From assembly GCF_964340395.1 (NCBI RefSeq), contig NC_135555.1, positions 25,902,725-25,912,724 on the forward strand: DNA of 10,000 nt, in the 5' to 3' direction. Origin of the DNA: Glandiceps talaboti. Taxonomy: Eukaryota; Hemichordata; Enteropneusta; Spengelidae. The notes beneath the pieces were generated by a model. It did not search any database, had not been told where the DNA came from, and saw only the letters and a list, made by a program, of their open reading frames with translations. Positions 1 to 8,010 of the stretch are shown in pieces. Made by a program: the position numbers and the translations under genes. Every line of letters starts with the position of its first letter. Positions within the stretch are counted from its first letter, which is position 1.

Positions 1-253
1 TGATATTTTAGGCATTTGTAATTTATTGTCGGTTTTAAAGTTTTAGAATTGACACAGATAATTTCAAAAATCATGAATCTTTGTTACAACAGATATCACC
101 AACTAGTACATGCCAAAAGCAATGATGCTTTTTCCTAAATTTTAATTTTTTTAAAAGTGTTTTATGTCTAATCTTTAAAAAAACACACAATATGGTTATT
201 TTTGTTACCATGGGAACTGATGTTCATTAAATGACCACCTTTTATAACTCAGC
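1..253 (+). repeat. Fold-back repeat, left arm (copy 1)
   Basis: This AT-rich stretch matches the reverse complement of 721-985 along nearly its whole length with scattered mismatches and small gaps. Shared blocks include CAGATAATTTCAAAAATCAT, GTGTTTTATGTCTAAT, ATGGTTATTTT and GTTACCATGG. The match reaches the window edge, so the true outer end may lie further left. A diverged direct copy lies at about 360-600. No coding potential is visible. It is most likely one arm of a fold-back or MITE-like non-autonomous repeat; the transposase family cannot be assigned because no terminal motif or target duplication is visible. Confidence 0.8.
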
Positions 254-359
254 ATGACAAACCACCCTTTGTAGTGGGGTCAAAGTGCAAATAAAAAAAT
301 ATGTATCAGATTTATTTTGTTATTTGTGAGATGTGTGTGTATATAACGAAAACATAATT

Positions 360-600
360 TTCACGTCTACCATACATTTCTATGGAAACAGCTATCCAAT
401 TCTATACAATTTATGTTACACCAGGTAGCACTAAATCATGCATGCCAAAAAGGATATTTTTTCACTAAATTTGATTTTTTCCCAATGTTTTATGCAAAAT
501 GAATAACGCTATCATGATTTTGGTTACCATGGCAACATATATTCATAAATGACCCCCTTTTTTGAACTCAACATAACAAACTACCCCAGTTAGGGTGGTT
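360..600 (+). repeat. Diverged direct copy of the left-arm repeat (copy 2)
   Basis: This segment repeats the left arm in the same orientation with more divergence. Matching landmarks are CATGCCAAAA, CACTAAATTTGATTTTTTCC, ATGTTTTATG, GGTTACCATGGCAAC, ATTCATAAATGACC and AACTCAACATAACAAACTACCCC. The GTTACCATG landmark recurs at about 204 and 523, a spacing of about 319 bp, so the family looks arranged as tandem units before the inverted third copy. It is non-coding. Its boundaries are approximate because its first 60 bases match the left arm only weakly. Confidence 0.65.
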
Positions 601-616
601 AATTTTAAAATAAACG

Positions 617-701
617 TTATTATTATTAAAGTTATTATATAATATTTACATAATAATAATAATTATAATAATAGTACATAATAATAATAATTATAATAAT
701 C
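617..701. repeat. AT microsatellite core with a perfect 25 bp duplication
   Basis: A TAA/TTA-rich tract sits between the repeat copies. Inside it the 25 bases at 648-672 recur without mismatch at 676-700, a period of 28. The tract would form the central loop of the fold-back made by 1-253 and 721-985. It probably arose by replication slippage. Confidence 0.8.
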
Positions 702-720
702 AGGTTTATTCGAATATTTG

Positions 721-985
721 TGCTGAATTAAAAAAAGTTGTCATTTAATGATCATCAGTTGCCATGGTAACCAAAATAACCATATTATGTGATTTTTTGA
801 AAAATTAGACATAAAACACTTAAAATTTCAAATTTAGGAAAAAACATCACTGCTGTTTGAATGTATGGGTTGGTGATATATGTTGTAACAAGGTTTCATG
901 ATTTTTGAAATTATCTGTATCAAACCTATTCTAAAACTCTAAAATCACCAGAATAAATTGTGAATACCTGAAATACCACCAGTCC
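721..985 (-). repeat. Fold-back repeat, right arm (copy 3, inverted)
   Basis: Read on the minus strand, this segment aligns to 1-253 from one end to the other, including the TGGTATTTCAGGTATT end that matches the first bases of the window. It is closer to copy 1 than to copy 2: it shares GATACAGATAATTTC and CATTAAATGAC with copy 1, although its GGTTACCATGGCAAC block is closer to copy 2. The two arms are separated by about 467 bp. No open reading frame of note lies in it. Confidence 0.8.
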
Positions 986-2930
986 TTGACAATTCCATTT
1001 ACGCAGCTTGGTTCAGTCTTTTATCACAAAATCTTCAAAGTAAGTGTACACACACATATGAGTACAAGTTGACATGATCGTTGACTCCATACTGTATATT
1101 ATTGTTTATACTTGGATTTTATCCAAAATATCATCTGCTTTTAAATTCTCCAACTCAACTGACAACATCATGATGTGCGTATGCGTACGTACATATTTCC
1201 GGGTCCCAGTGACACATGCCAAATTCAAACGATAAGGACACAATATAGTTGGGATCGATCACAGTATCACTACATCGATTGTTACAGTAATGTCAATATT
1301 ATTATCCAGAACTTCTCAGTCATGAAGCTTGCTGACAAGTGCAGTGTTATAAAGACGGCGACTGTTATATTTTGCGTGTGCAAGTTGACTGACGTCACTA
1401 GAATGTATTACAATGTAGCTATAGTTATCACGCGAATCACACATGTTATGTGCACTGCATTTATGTGTGTATGCAGCGGTACGAGGTGTACCGTACATAC
1501 ATCATATACAAAAGCATTATAGGCAATGAAAGCAACCAACTCACTAGTTTATTGTTTACATGACTTTGCCGAACGACTAGGAATAATCATTAATTTACAA
1601 GTTGCTAAAATTTACACGAAGTTGACTTAAAAACAGAAAGGGGCATTGCAAATATTTTGTAATGCCTGCGTAGTCCGGATTGTTTGTCTTGAATTCAAAC
1701 AGACTACTGAGAGTTGATTGCTTTTATTTTGATACAATAACATGATGTTGCATCTACCTGGAAAATTACATACATCTCATCGAACACAGGTTCATAAGCT
1801 TATGGACAAAGTACAGTGCAGTGCATATGTCATGCTCCTACGTCAAAAATCAAAACAAAATATATAAATAAAACAAAAATCTGCACTGTAAGACATGCCT
1901 AGCCATAGTTCTCTTCATCATGTTCAAATTTTATTTTATTTTAGGAGACAGGAATGTCTATATTATTATTTTATTTTACGAGACAAAAATAGTCGTAGAC
2001 GATATATACGGCACCATGACACACTGTGTAAGCACGGGTAGTTTTTTGAAAGATGACAAAACTGCTGCTGTGTGGATGGTAATGAACCCAATCAATAGAA
2101 AATGAAATAATCAAAAAAAAAGTGAGTACATAGTTATCAACAGAGATAGTACATCCGACAACACTTCCGATGACTTTGCTATTTGTGAGGCTACCTAGCC
2201 ACTTTGCTGTAACACTGTGAGTATTAATCTTAGTATATTGTACTGCGACGACACATGATACGTCTAGATCAAGGGGGACCTAGCGTTCGTTCGATACTGA
2301 CGTGGCCATTGAAAACCAGACTGCCATATTTTTCTCAGAAGAAACAAAGAGATGCAGCAACTTTGAAAACCATACATTTTGGAGTACATACATGTACACA
2401 TAAAAAAGGATATTTCCGAGACAACCCATCCATGATCAGTGAACTCGCCCACGTTATTACATTTGCCTCATGTGTTGTCTTCTCGTGAAGCCCTTTCTCA
2501 TCCGATTTCTGTAAGTTCGCGAGTACGAAAAAATCAGATCACTTTCGATTAGAATAAAATAATCGGGAATTAGAATGTTCCATTTGGTTCATTTCAGTGA
2601 CATGTTATATTTAGAAAGTAGTATGCTGTAGGTAGAAGACACAAGACAGGGTGTGTCTACATGTAAATATGGCTCTGAATTGATATGCTACGACAAGGTT
2701 CAACCAGGGACGTATAAACTTCACCCTTCTATTTTTTTTATCGTCATTATAAACCCTTTCACTTTTTTTTCCTGACATGCAATTTTGAAATTATTTTTAT
2801 TATATTTTAGGGCGGCCATTTTTATTTTTCTGTTTCTCATCTCCCAACCGACCCTAATTTGCAGCTCCGACGTCAGAAAAAAAAACTGTTTTTATTTATA
2901 ACACAGCAAGATTGTAAGGTTTGAACGAAC
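986..2930. other. Gene-poor stretch, no supported gene
   Basis: I see no gene here. The open frames (for example 1175-1522 and 2255-2488 on the plus strand) lack domain signatures and low-complexity AT codons dominate them. Small structures are present: a hairpin at 1642-1666 (GGCATTGCAA paired with TTGTAATGCC, one G-T pair), an imperfect hairpin at 1671-1706, a short stem at 1479-1495 (CGGTAC, 5-base loop, GTACCG), a CRE-type octamer TGACGTCA at 1390-1397 and a TATA-like TATATAAATA at 1861-1870. None is tied to a transcript by anything visible. The 2720-2900 part is rich in T runs. Confidence 0.6.
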
Positions 2931-3846
2931 AGTGTTCAACAGTTCTGTAAACTTTAACTCTGAAATTCAACAGTGTTCAACAGTTCTGTAAACTTTAACT
3001 CTGAAATTCAACAGTGTTCAACAGTTCTGTAAACTTTAACTCTGAAATTCAACAGTGTTCAACAGTTCCGTAAACTTTAACTCTGAAATTCAACAGTGTT
3101 CAACAGTTCTGTAAACTTTAACTCTGAAATTCAACAGTGTTCAACAGTTCTGTAAACTTTAACTCTGAAATTCAACAGTGTTCAACAGTTCCGTAAACTT
3201 TAACTCTGAAATTCAAGTGTTCAACAGTTCTGTAAACTTTAACTCTGAAATTCAACAGTGTTCAACAGTTCTGTAAACTTTAACTCTGAAATTCAATAGT
3301 GTTCAACAGTTCCGTAAACTTTAACTCTGAAATTCAAGTGTTCAACAGTTCTGTAAACTTTAACTCTGAAATTCAACAGTGTTCAACAGTTCTGTAAACT
3401 TTAACTCTGAAATTCAAGTGTTCAACAGTTCCGTAAACTTTAACTCTGAAATTCAACAGTGTTCAACAGTTCCGTAAACTTTAACTCTGAAATTCAACAG
3501 TGTTCAACAGTTCCGTAAACTTTAACTCTGAAATTCAACAGTGTTCAACAGTTCTGTAAACTTTAACTCTGAAATTCAACAGTGTTCAACAGTTCTGTAA
3601 ACTTTAACTCTGAAATTCAACAGTGTTCAACAGTTCTGTAAACTTTAACTCTGAAATTCAACAGTGTTCAACAGTTCCGTAAACTTTAACTCTGAAATTC
3701 AACAGTGTTCAACAGTTCTGTAAACTTTAACTCTGAAATTCAACAGTGTTCAACAGTTCTGTAAACTTTAACTCTGAAATTCAACAGTGTTCAATAGTTC
3801 CGTAAACTTTAACTCTGAAATTCAACAGTGTTCAACAGTTCCGTAA
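2931..3846. repeat. Minisatellite, 41 bp unit, 22 full copies plus a partial one
   Basis: The unit starts AGTGTTCAACAGTTCTGTAA and continues ACTTTAACTCTGAAATTCAAC. It is repeated almost perfectly from 2931; the 23rd copy breaks off after AGTTCCGTAA at 3846. Three units lack two bases at the boundary (TTCAAGTG for TTCAACAGTG), giving 39 bp. The main polymorphism is T or C in GTTCTG/GTTCCG. In order the 23 units read TTTCTTCTTCTTCCCTTTCTTCC, so part of the array has a T-T-C trimer (~123 bp) as its higher-order unit. Each unit carries an internal near-duplicate (CAACAGTGTT, CAACAGTTCT). Since 41 is not a multiple of 3, the array is not protein coding. The very low divergence implies recent amplification or homogenisation. 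Confidence 0.97.
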
Positions 3847-4060
3847 TACAAATATTAAAGATTGTCATGCGGCAATATTCACTGTTCATAACAGTCCATA
3901 ATGCTAAATATCAAATAATGTCCATGGTTAATAACAGTCCATGAGGCTAAATATATCAACAGTCCATGGTTAACAACAACAGTCTATGAGGCTAAATATC
4001 AACAGTCCATGAGCCTAGATATTAAGTGTTCACAAACTGTTCGGTTCATAACAATTGTTG
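3847..4060 (-). repeat. Retroelement 3' untranslated region with degenerate repeats
   Basis: This is the sequence downstream, on the minus strand, of the last retroelement coding fragment. On the plus strand it holds about five degenerate copies of CAGTCCATGAGGCTAAATAT or the shorter CAGTCCATGGTTAA, starting near 3892, 3935, 3960, 3980 and 4003. Beyond it one would expect a polypurine tract and the 3' LTR, but neither is seen; the minisatellite starts instead. The segment at 4022-4046 (TTAAGTGTTCACAAACTGTT and onward) resembles the minisatellite unit. Calling it element-derived is inference from position. Confidence 0.55.
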
Positions 4061-4404
4061 TTAAGTATTCAAAACAACAAAGTCATCATATTTCTTAGGC
4101 ATTTTAATAATTCTCCTTGGCCTGACTCTGCTGGGTTGCTGGGCTGGACTATTCACACTGCTGGTAGGTGAACTTGTAACTTCTGTTTGTTCGTTTGGTT
4201 CATCCGGATCCGGCTCCTCATTTACTTGTGGAGGTGTCTTTTCCACACTGTTTTCTATCGGATCCCTCCCAATATACTTCTTCACATGAGTAACATTACG
4301 TTTGTACTCAACTCCCTCTTTGCTGCGTACTGTCACTTCTCCGCCTTCTTTCTTCAACACTTCATATGCATTTGGTTCGAAGTTCGGTGATAGTTTATTA
4401 GTTT
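4061..4404 (-). pseudogene. Ty3/gypsy integrase C-terminal tail fragment
   Basis: The fragment carries the small C-terminal beta-barrel region of gypsy-type integrase: an EPNAYEVLKKEGGEVTVRS segment (E in GGEV follows a basic turn), then EYKRNVTHVKKY. A Pro/Glu/Ser-rich linker follows, and a basic end (RVRPRRIIKMPKKYDDFV) before the stop at 4061-4063. Gypsy polyproteins commonly end in such a low-complexity, arginine-rich tail. The frame continues upstream of the first methionine (4360) to about 4404, where it meets the preceding fragment in another frame, so one frameshift separates them. A few bases were lost or gained in the A-rich stretch at about 4400-4412. It is not expressed as part of an intact polyprotein. 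Confidence 0.85.
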
Positions 4405-4805
4405 TTGCAAGTGTTTTTCATCAAAACTTTGTCACCAACTTCGATCTGACTATCAGTTGCGTGTCTCTTTGCATCTGCATATTCTTTGCTGGACAGTTTT
4501 CTTGACCAGTCTCTATCACGAACTTCTTCGTTAGTCACTGACTGTTCTCGACGTAGATCTGGTAACTTTGTCTTCATCTCATCACGGCCAAACATAAGGT
4601 TATATGGACTTGCTCCTGTTGTGACCTGAGTTGTTGACCGGTAATTAGCAATTAGAAACTTTGACAATTCTAGCTTCCAATCCTGCTTTTCAACTTGAGC
4701 GATACGCAAAACTTTCATAAGTGATCTGTTCTGGCGCTCTACTTCTCCATTTGCCTGCGGCCATAATGGTGTTGTTTCCCGGTGTTCAATTGCGTTTTCT
4801 CTGAG
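4398..4805 (-). pseudogene. Integrase catalytic core, C-terminal half (fragment)
   Basis: This piece begins with the ETTPLWPQANGEVERQNRSL block, typical of the third part of the Ty3/gypsy integrase core. The glutamate in ANGEVERQ (codon 4743-4745) is the third residue of the D-D-E catalytic triad. It continues through WKLELSKFLIANYRSTT and ASPYNLMFGRDE, standard post-core motifs, and a basic stretch ending near VGDKVLMKN. The first methionine (4718) is not a real start, since homology extends upstream of it. Both ends are frameshifts: near 4800-4812 the frame shifts from the preceding fragment and a few residues between the second Asp and the final Glu are missing; near 4400-4412 it shifts again into the tail. 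Confidence 0.9.
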
Positions 4806-5572
4806 GATTCATCCGAGACGAATTGCGGTCCGTTGTCTGCTCTGAACGGTACACCAAAACGTGAGAATATTGGTATCAACTCATTGATTACTTTTGTACT
4901 TGTTGTGGACCTCAGGATTGCGACTTCATAGAATCTACTGTAGTAATCAACTATGACTTATATACTTTCACCGGAGGGCAACGGACCTAATAAATCTGCA
5001 CTGCAATCTTGCCATGGACCGCTTGGTGGAATGACATGAGACATAGGTTCCGGAGCTGTATATTCTTCCACAACTTGACAACCATGACATGTCTTGCACC
5101 TCCGTTCTGCTCCGTTATCTATTTTTGGCCACCATACCTTTGTACGAAGTCTGTTCTTCATCTTCACTATTCCCTGGTGTCCCTCGTGTGCTATTTCTAA
5201 CACTTGATTTCTCAATACTTCAGGAATCACAATTCTGGTTCCTCTCATCAGTAACAGTTCTCCGATTACACATAACTCTTCCTTTACATGTAAGTATCCT
5301 TGTATCTTACACTTACTCCAATCTTCGGTTCTGACACATTGTTTGATATTGTTCAGTTCAGAATCATTAGCTGAGGCTCTCTCTATTTCTCTTGCTGTCA
5401 AAGCAATTGATACACTTTTCTCTGCTACTGCCCGAACGTAGTCATACTCCTCTCCTTTATCACGATGTGTTCTGGAGTTCAGTCGTGACAACACGTCTGC
5501 AATGTTTGTCTTTCCTGGTCGGTACACAACCTTGAAATCATAGGCTTGTAGACGTAGTACCCATCTCTCAAT
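4806..5572 (-). pseudogene. Integrase zinc finger and first part of catalytic core, with in-frame stop
   Basis: This open stretch runs from just after an in-frame TAA (5573-5575) and has no ATG at its start; the first GTG is at 5527. It opens with VVYRPGKTNIADVLSR, the usual linker ending RNase H in gypsy elements. It then shows the integrase zinc-binding region, AHEGHQG near residue 113 (counted from 5527), WWP near 132 and C-x2-C at 144/147. The core starts with PWQDCSADLLGPLPSG; the Asp at 4994-4996 is the first catalytic residue. A TAA at 4958-4960 then interrupts the frame. The same frame resumes with VDYYSRFYEV and reaches ADNGPQFVSDE, with the second catalytic Asp at 4835-4837, before the frameshift near 4806. 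The family is clear and the copy is inactive. Confidence 0.93.
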
Positions 5573-5695
5573 TTATGCTGAGGGCTTAGATCTACTTGTA
5601 TAGATACACTCTAATGGTTTGTGATCTGTTTCAAGTTCAAATTCTCTGCCAAATATGTATAAGTTGAATCTTTCACACGCCCATACTAATGCTAA
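5573..5695 (-). pseudogene. RNase H, C-terminal part, joined to gag by a deletion
   Basis: The minus strand from 5695 encodes [10 protein letters not shown], then [15 protein letters not shown] (the Asp of TDHKPL is a recognised RNase H motif of Ty3/gypsy elements) and [10 protein letters not shown]. An in-frame TAA follows at 5573-5575; beyond it the same frame continues as IERWVLRLQAYDF. The reverse transcriptase and the first part of RNase H are absent, and gag sequence lies immediately upstream. A few bases of overlap or insertion (about AGTTA at 5693-5697) put gag and RNase H in different frames, so no fused protein would be made. Confidence 0.9.
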
Positions 5696-6294
5696 CTTAA
5701 GGCTCCTTTAGTACTGTTATTAATGGCATTTACTTGATCAGGGCCTTTGGTCTCACTCATCACTTTCAATTGAGAATCAACGGCTTCTTGTGCTCTTGCG
5801 ATTGCAAGTAAATCACCGAGTTTGACGCTGCCATCTTTTTCTAGAAACCTGCGGCGTAACTCTGTCGAGTAACACTTATCAATCAGCTGATCTCTAATGT
5901 ATTCATCCTCCCTTTCTCCGAAATCACAAGTAGTTGCGCATTGTCTGAGTCTACACACAAATTTATCGACAGTTTCTTCACTGGATTGTACAATTTGTCG
6001 AAATAAATGTCTCTCGAATGGTACGTTAGCTTTGGGTATGAAATAATCGTTCAATACCTTCGTAGTGTCCTTGTACTCTTTCTCCGTATCTTCGCCAACT
6101 AGCGTGAAGTAAATTTCTTGTACTTCGAGTCCCGCCGTATGTAATAGAAGTGCTCTCTTCTGTGCGTCCGCTGTGATACCCTTTCCGATCAAATATAACT
6201 CAAATGCCCTTCTCCATTTCTTCCATCTCTGAGAAGTTGAATGGGGATCGTCTTTGATGTCGAATGCTTGAAGACCGCCAATATCCGCCGTCAT
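5692..6294 (-). pseudogene. Ty3/gypsy-like Gag, N-terminal and capsid part
   Basis: The 200-residue frame has a W-x2-W aromatic motif near residues 23-27 (RWKKWRRAFELYL), then LLLHTAGLEVQEIYFTL, LNDYFIPKANVPFERHLF and ETVDKFVCRLRQCATTC. This order is typical of retrotransposon Gag capsid in invertebrate gypsy elements. It stops soon after the QEAV...QVNAINN region, before the expected zinc knuckle (CCHC), because the deletion junction joins it to RNase H. An in-frame TAG lies directly before the methionine at 6294. Another ATG at 6341-6343 opens a short frame (MSRDNANGGAAS) shifted by one base, so the original start may have been upstream and been lost through a small indel. Gag packages element RNA; this copy is truncated. 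Confidence 0.85.
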
Positions 6295-6429
6295 CTACCG
6301 CATTGCCGCTGGCTGCTCCGCCATTTGCATTATCTCTCGACATCTCGTCTGCAGAAAGTGTAACTTTTACTCACTGAAAAAGTTGTCTTTAAGGTTCACA
6401 AAAACTTCAACTTGAGTTCGATCGGTTCC

Positions 6430-6447
6430 TTGATATCCTCGTCGCCA
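6430..6447 (-). promoter_or_regulatory. tRNA primer binding site of the retroelement
   Basis: The minus strand reads TGGCGACGAGGATATCAA two bases (TT) inside the LTR. It starts with TGG, complementary to the CCA end of a tRNA, and sits where minus-strand DNA synthesis is primed. I do not assign the tRNA species; matching the 18 bases to the 3' ends of host tRNAs would settle it. Confidence 0.8.
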
Positions 6448-6449
6448 AA

Positions 6450-6643
6450 TGTGGTATCCGTTATAAAACCTCGACACGTTCGGATGTGGGATTAAACTGG
6501 TTTATTACTCAGACTACTAAGACGCACTACAATACATGAAGTTCCTAAACGTATACACTTGTTTATTTGATTGCCCGCGTAATCAGGCGCAATGCATTGT
6601 TTTACAAAGGGTCAAAGGTCATATGTATTCTGTATACCCTACA
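6450..6643 (-). mobile_element. 5' long terminal repeat of the retroelement (194 bp)
   Basis: The segment starts TGTGGTATCC and ends CCCTACA on the plus strand, so on the minus strand it reads TGTAGGG...ACCACA with the canonical TG...CA ends. It is followed on the minus strand by TT and the primer binding site. Two AATAAA polyadenylation signals lie within it on the minus strand (6501-6506 and 6562-6567). The length is short but usual for this group. Only one LTR is found, so neither LTR divergence nor a target-site duplication can be measured; the five bases just outside are TCCGG. Confidence 0.85.
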
Positions 6644-6946
6644 TCCGGCTATTCATGAAAGTACAATTTGTAGTAAATGAAACAATATTCTACAACGTTT
6701 TACAGTAGCAGAAGACACAGGTCAAATCAACTTTATGGCATGCCAGCACAATGCCATCGCATTTTCGATTGCGATCAAATCAAATCAAAACAATACGATT
6801 TTAGAAGAGATTCAAACGACTTAAAATTGTATCGCAAGTAAGGCAAAGATAAAAAAAATCAAATCAAGCGATTGTAGGCCAAGTGCGAATTTGACATTTA
6901 CTTCCGAATACTATGTCAGATTTCCCATAGAAAAACAATGGCCGTG

Positions 6947-7050
6947 TTCTTTTATGACAACTGAACTTTGCTCACGTTCAACTTTTTCAAATGCACACCA
7001 ATCAGTCTGAAAATTCATAAATAGAGACCAAAGGGGTTTTGTAAAAATTC
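6947..7050 (+). repeat. Dispersed direct repeat, copy A
   Basis: The stretch from TTTTATGACAACTGAACTTT through AAAGGGGTTTTGTAAAAATT matches 7502-7593. The shared core is GTTCAACTTTTTCAAATGCACACCAATC followed by GTCTGAAAA. Copy A has about 11 extra bases (around ATAAATAGAGA) and lacks a short insert (near GCTCA) that copy B has. It is non-coding and could be part of a dispersed repeat family. Confidence 0.85.
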
Positions 7051-7501
7051 TCTTGGTTTTAGATTTGTCATTGTTTAAATTCTTTTCTGGAAATTATGCT
7101 ATCGCTGACTATGTTGTTAAAACTCATTAAGAAAACCATAATGTTGTAATTTGTAAACCGGCTCATTTTACCATGTACATCTACATAAATACAGACCTCT
7201 AACTTCGTTATTCTGTAAGTAAATTACACGTAATACAATCATACAGACTGACCTAGCATTTGCTTTCACAAAAATCAGTCTTTAATTTTATGAAAGCTGT
7301 GTGGCAAATAAAATCGAGAGTTTCGAGTTATTCCGTATATTTTAGTTTAATACCCGTCAGCAAATACATGTAATGCTATCAACAGGTCAGCGATATGTGT
7401 TCCACGGACACTCACCACAGTCAGTACAATACTACTGCGCTCATATCAGAAAAAAAACTTGAAAAAACTTGATATTCTTTTCACTAAACTTTGCAACATT
7501 A

Positions 7502-7593
7502 TTTTATGACAACTAAACTTTGCTCAGCTCATGTTCAACTTTTTCAAATGCACACCAATCTGTCTGAAAAATCCAAAGGGGATTTGTGAAAAT
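7502..7593 (+). repeat. Dispersed direct repeat, copy B
   Basis: This is the second copy of the 6947-7050 repeat in the same orientation, about 555 bases downstream. The core is nearly identical, with one substitution in CAATCTGTCTGA against CAATCAGTCTGA. The surrounding sequence does not match visibly, so the pair reflects a local duplication or two insertions of one short element. Confidence 0.85.
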
Positions 7594-7926
7594 CTGAGTC
7601 ATCGCTACCGCTACCGTAGCTGTCAATACAATATTAGTGCCTAAAATGCTTTGGGGAATACTGGACAATTGAGATCTTCGCTGGGCCGCAGTGCTAGTGC
7701 CAATTTAGTCATAAATAAAATAATATTGTCATACTTTTATTCATATACATGGCAAGTACCAAGCTCCCAATTGTTACGACTTGAATGGGAAATGTTGAAC
7801 AATTAGTTATGGGTGTAAAACGTCAACCTTTACACCTCCTACGTATACACAACAACCATAAATGATATTCCTCTAAAGTTCTCCCAACATTTTTCATTAT
7901 TATGTACTATTTAAACCCCTCCACTT

Positions 7927-7927
<1 letters not shown>

Positions 7928-8010
<83 letters not shown>

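Larger units (their letters stand above)
3847..6643 (-). mobile_element. Degraded Ty3/gypsy LTR retrotransposon, internally deleted
   Basis: Reading the minus strand from right to left: LTR (6450-6643), primer binding site (6430-6447), gag (5692-6294), the C-terminal part of RNase H (about 5573-5695), the integrase zinc-binding and catalytic domains (about 4398-5572), the C-terminal tail (4061-4404) and a repeat-rich 3' region. The RNase H then integrase order is that of the Ty3/gypsy class. The gag zinc knuckle, protease, reverse transcriptase and 3' LTR are missing, so about 2.8 kb remains of an element class usually near 5 kb. In-frame stops and at least two frameshifts break what is left. 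It cannot move by itself. The left boundary is uncertain because the 3' LTR is absent. Confidence 0.93.
6644..7927. other. Non-coding flank with a dispersed repeat pair
   Basis: No gene is supported here. The stretch contains the direct-repeat pair listed separately, a perfect short hairpin at 6735-6757 (ATGGCAT, 9-base loop, ATGCCAT) and repeated ATCAAATCAA words around 6775-6790 and 6857-6870. The rest is AT-rich with no convincing exon. Confidence 0.6.

Noticed and set aside
1390-1397. CRE-type octamer TGACGTCA
   Set aside because: One exact octamer in 10 kb is not rare, and no promoter or gene start is nearby to give it meaning.
1175-1522. 115-codon plus-strand open frame
   Set aside because: The protein shows no domain, signal or repeat, its composition follows local base content, and a frame of similar kind overlaps it on the other strand. 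It looks like chance.
1861-2105. TATATAAATA followed by a 61-codon frame starting at 1920
   Set aside because: The TATA-like word and the short frame are expected by chance in DNA this AT-rich; nothing in the predicted peptide is recognisable.
2255-2488. 77-codon plus-strand frame and an overlapping minus-strand frame (2264-2452)
   Set aside because: Neither has a known motif or splice context; both are short and mutually overlapping.
2931-3846. CRISPR-like array
   Set aside because: There are no variable spacers; the whole unit repeats head to tail, and the setting is a eukaryotic genome.
4187-5334. Plus-strand frames across the integrase region
   Set aside because: They are complements of the retroelement coding sequence and show no independent motifs.
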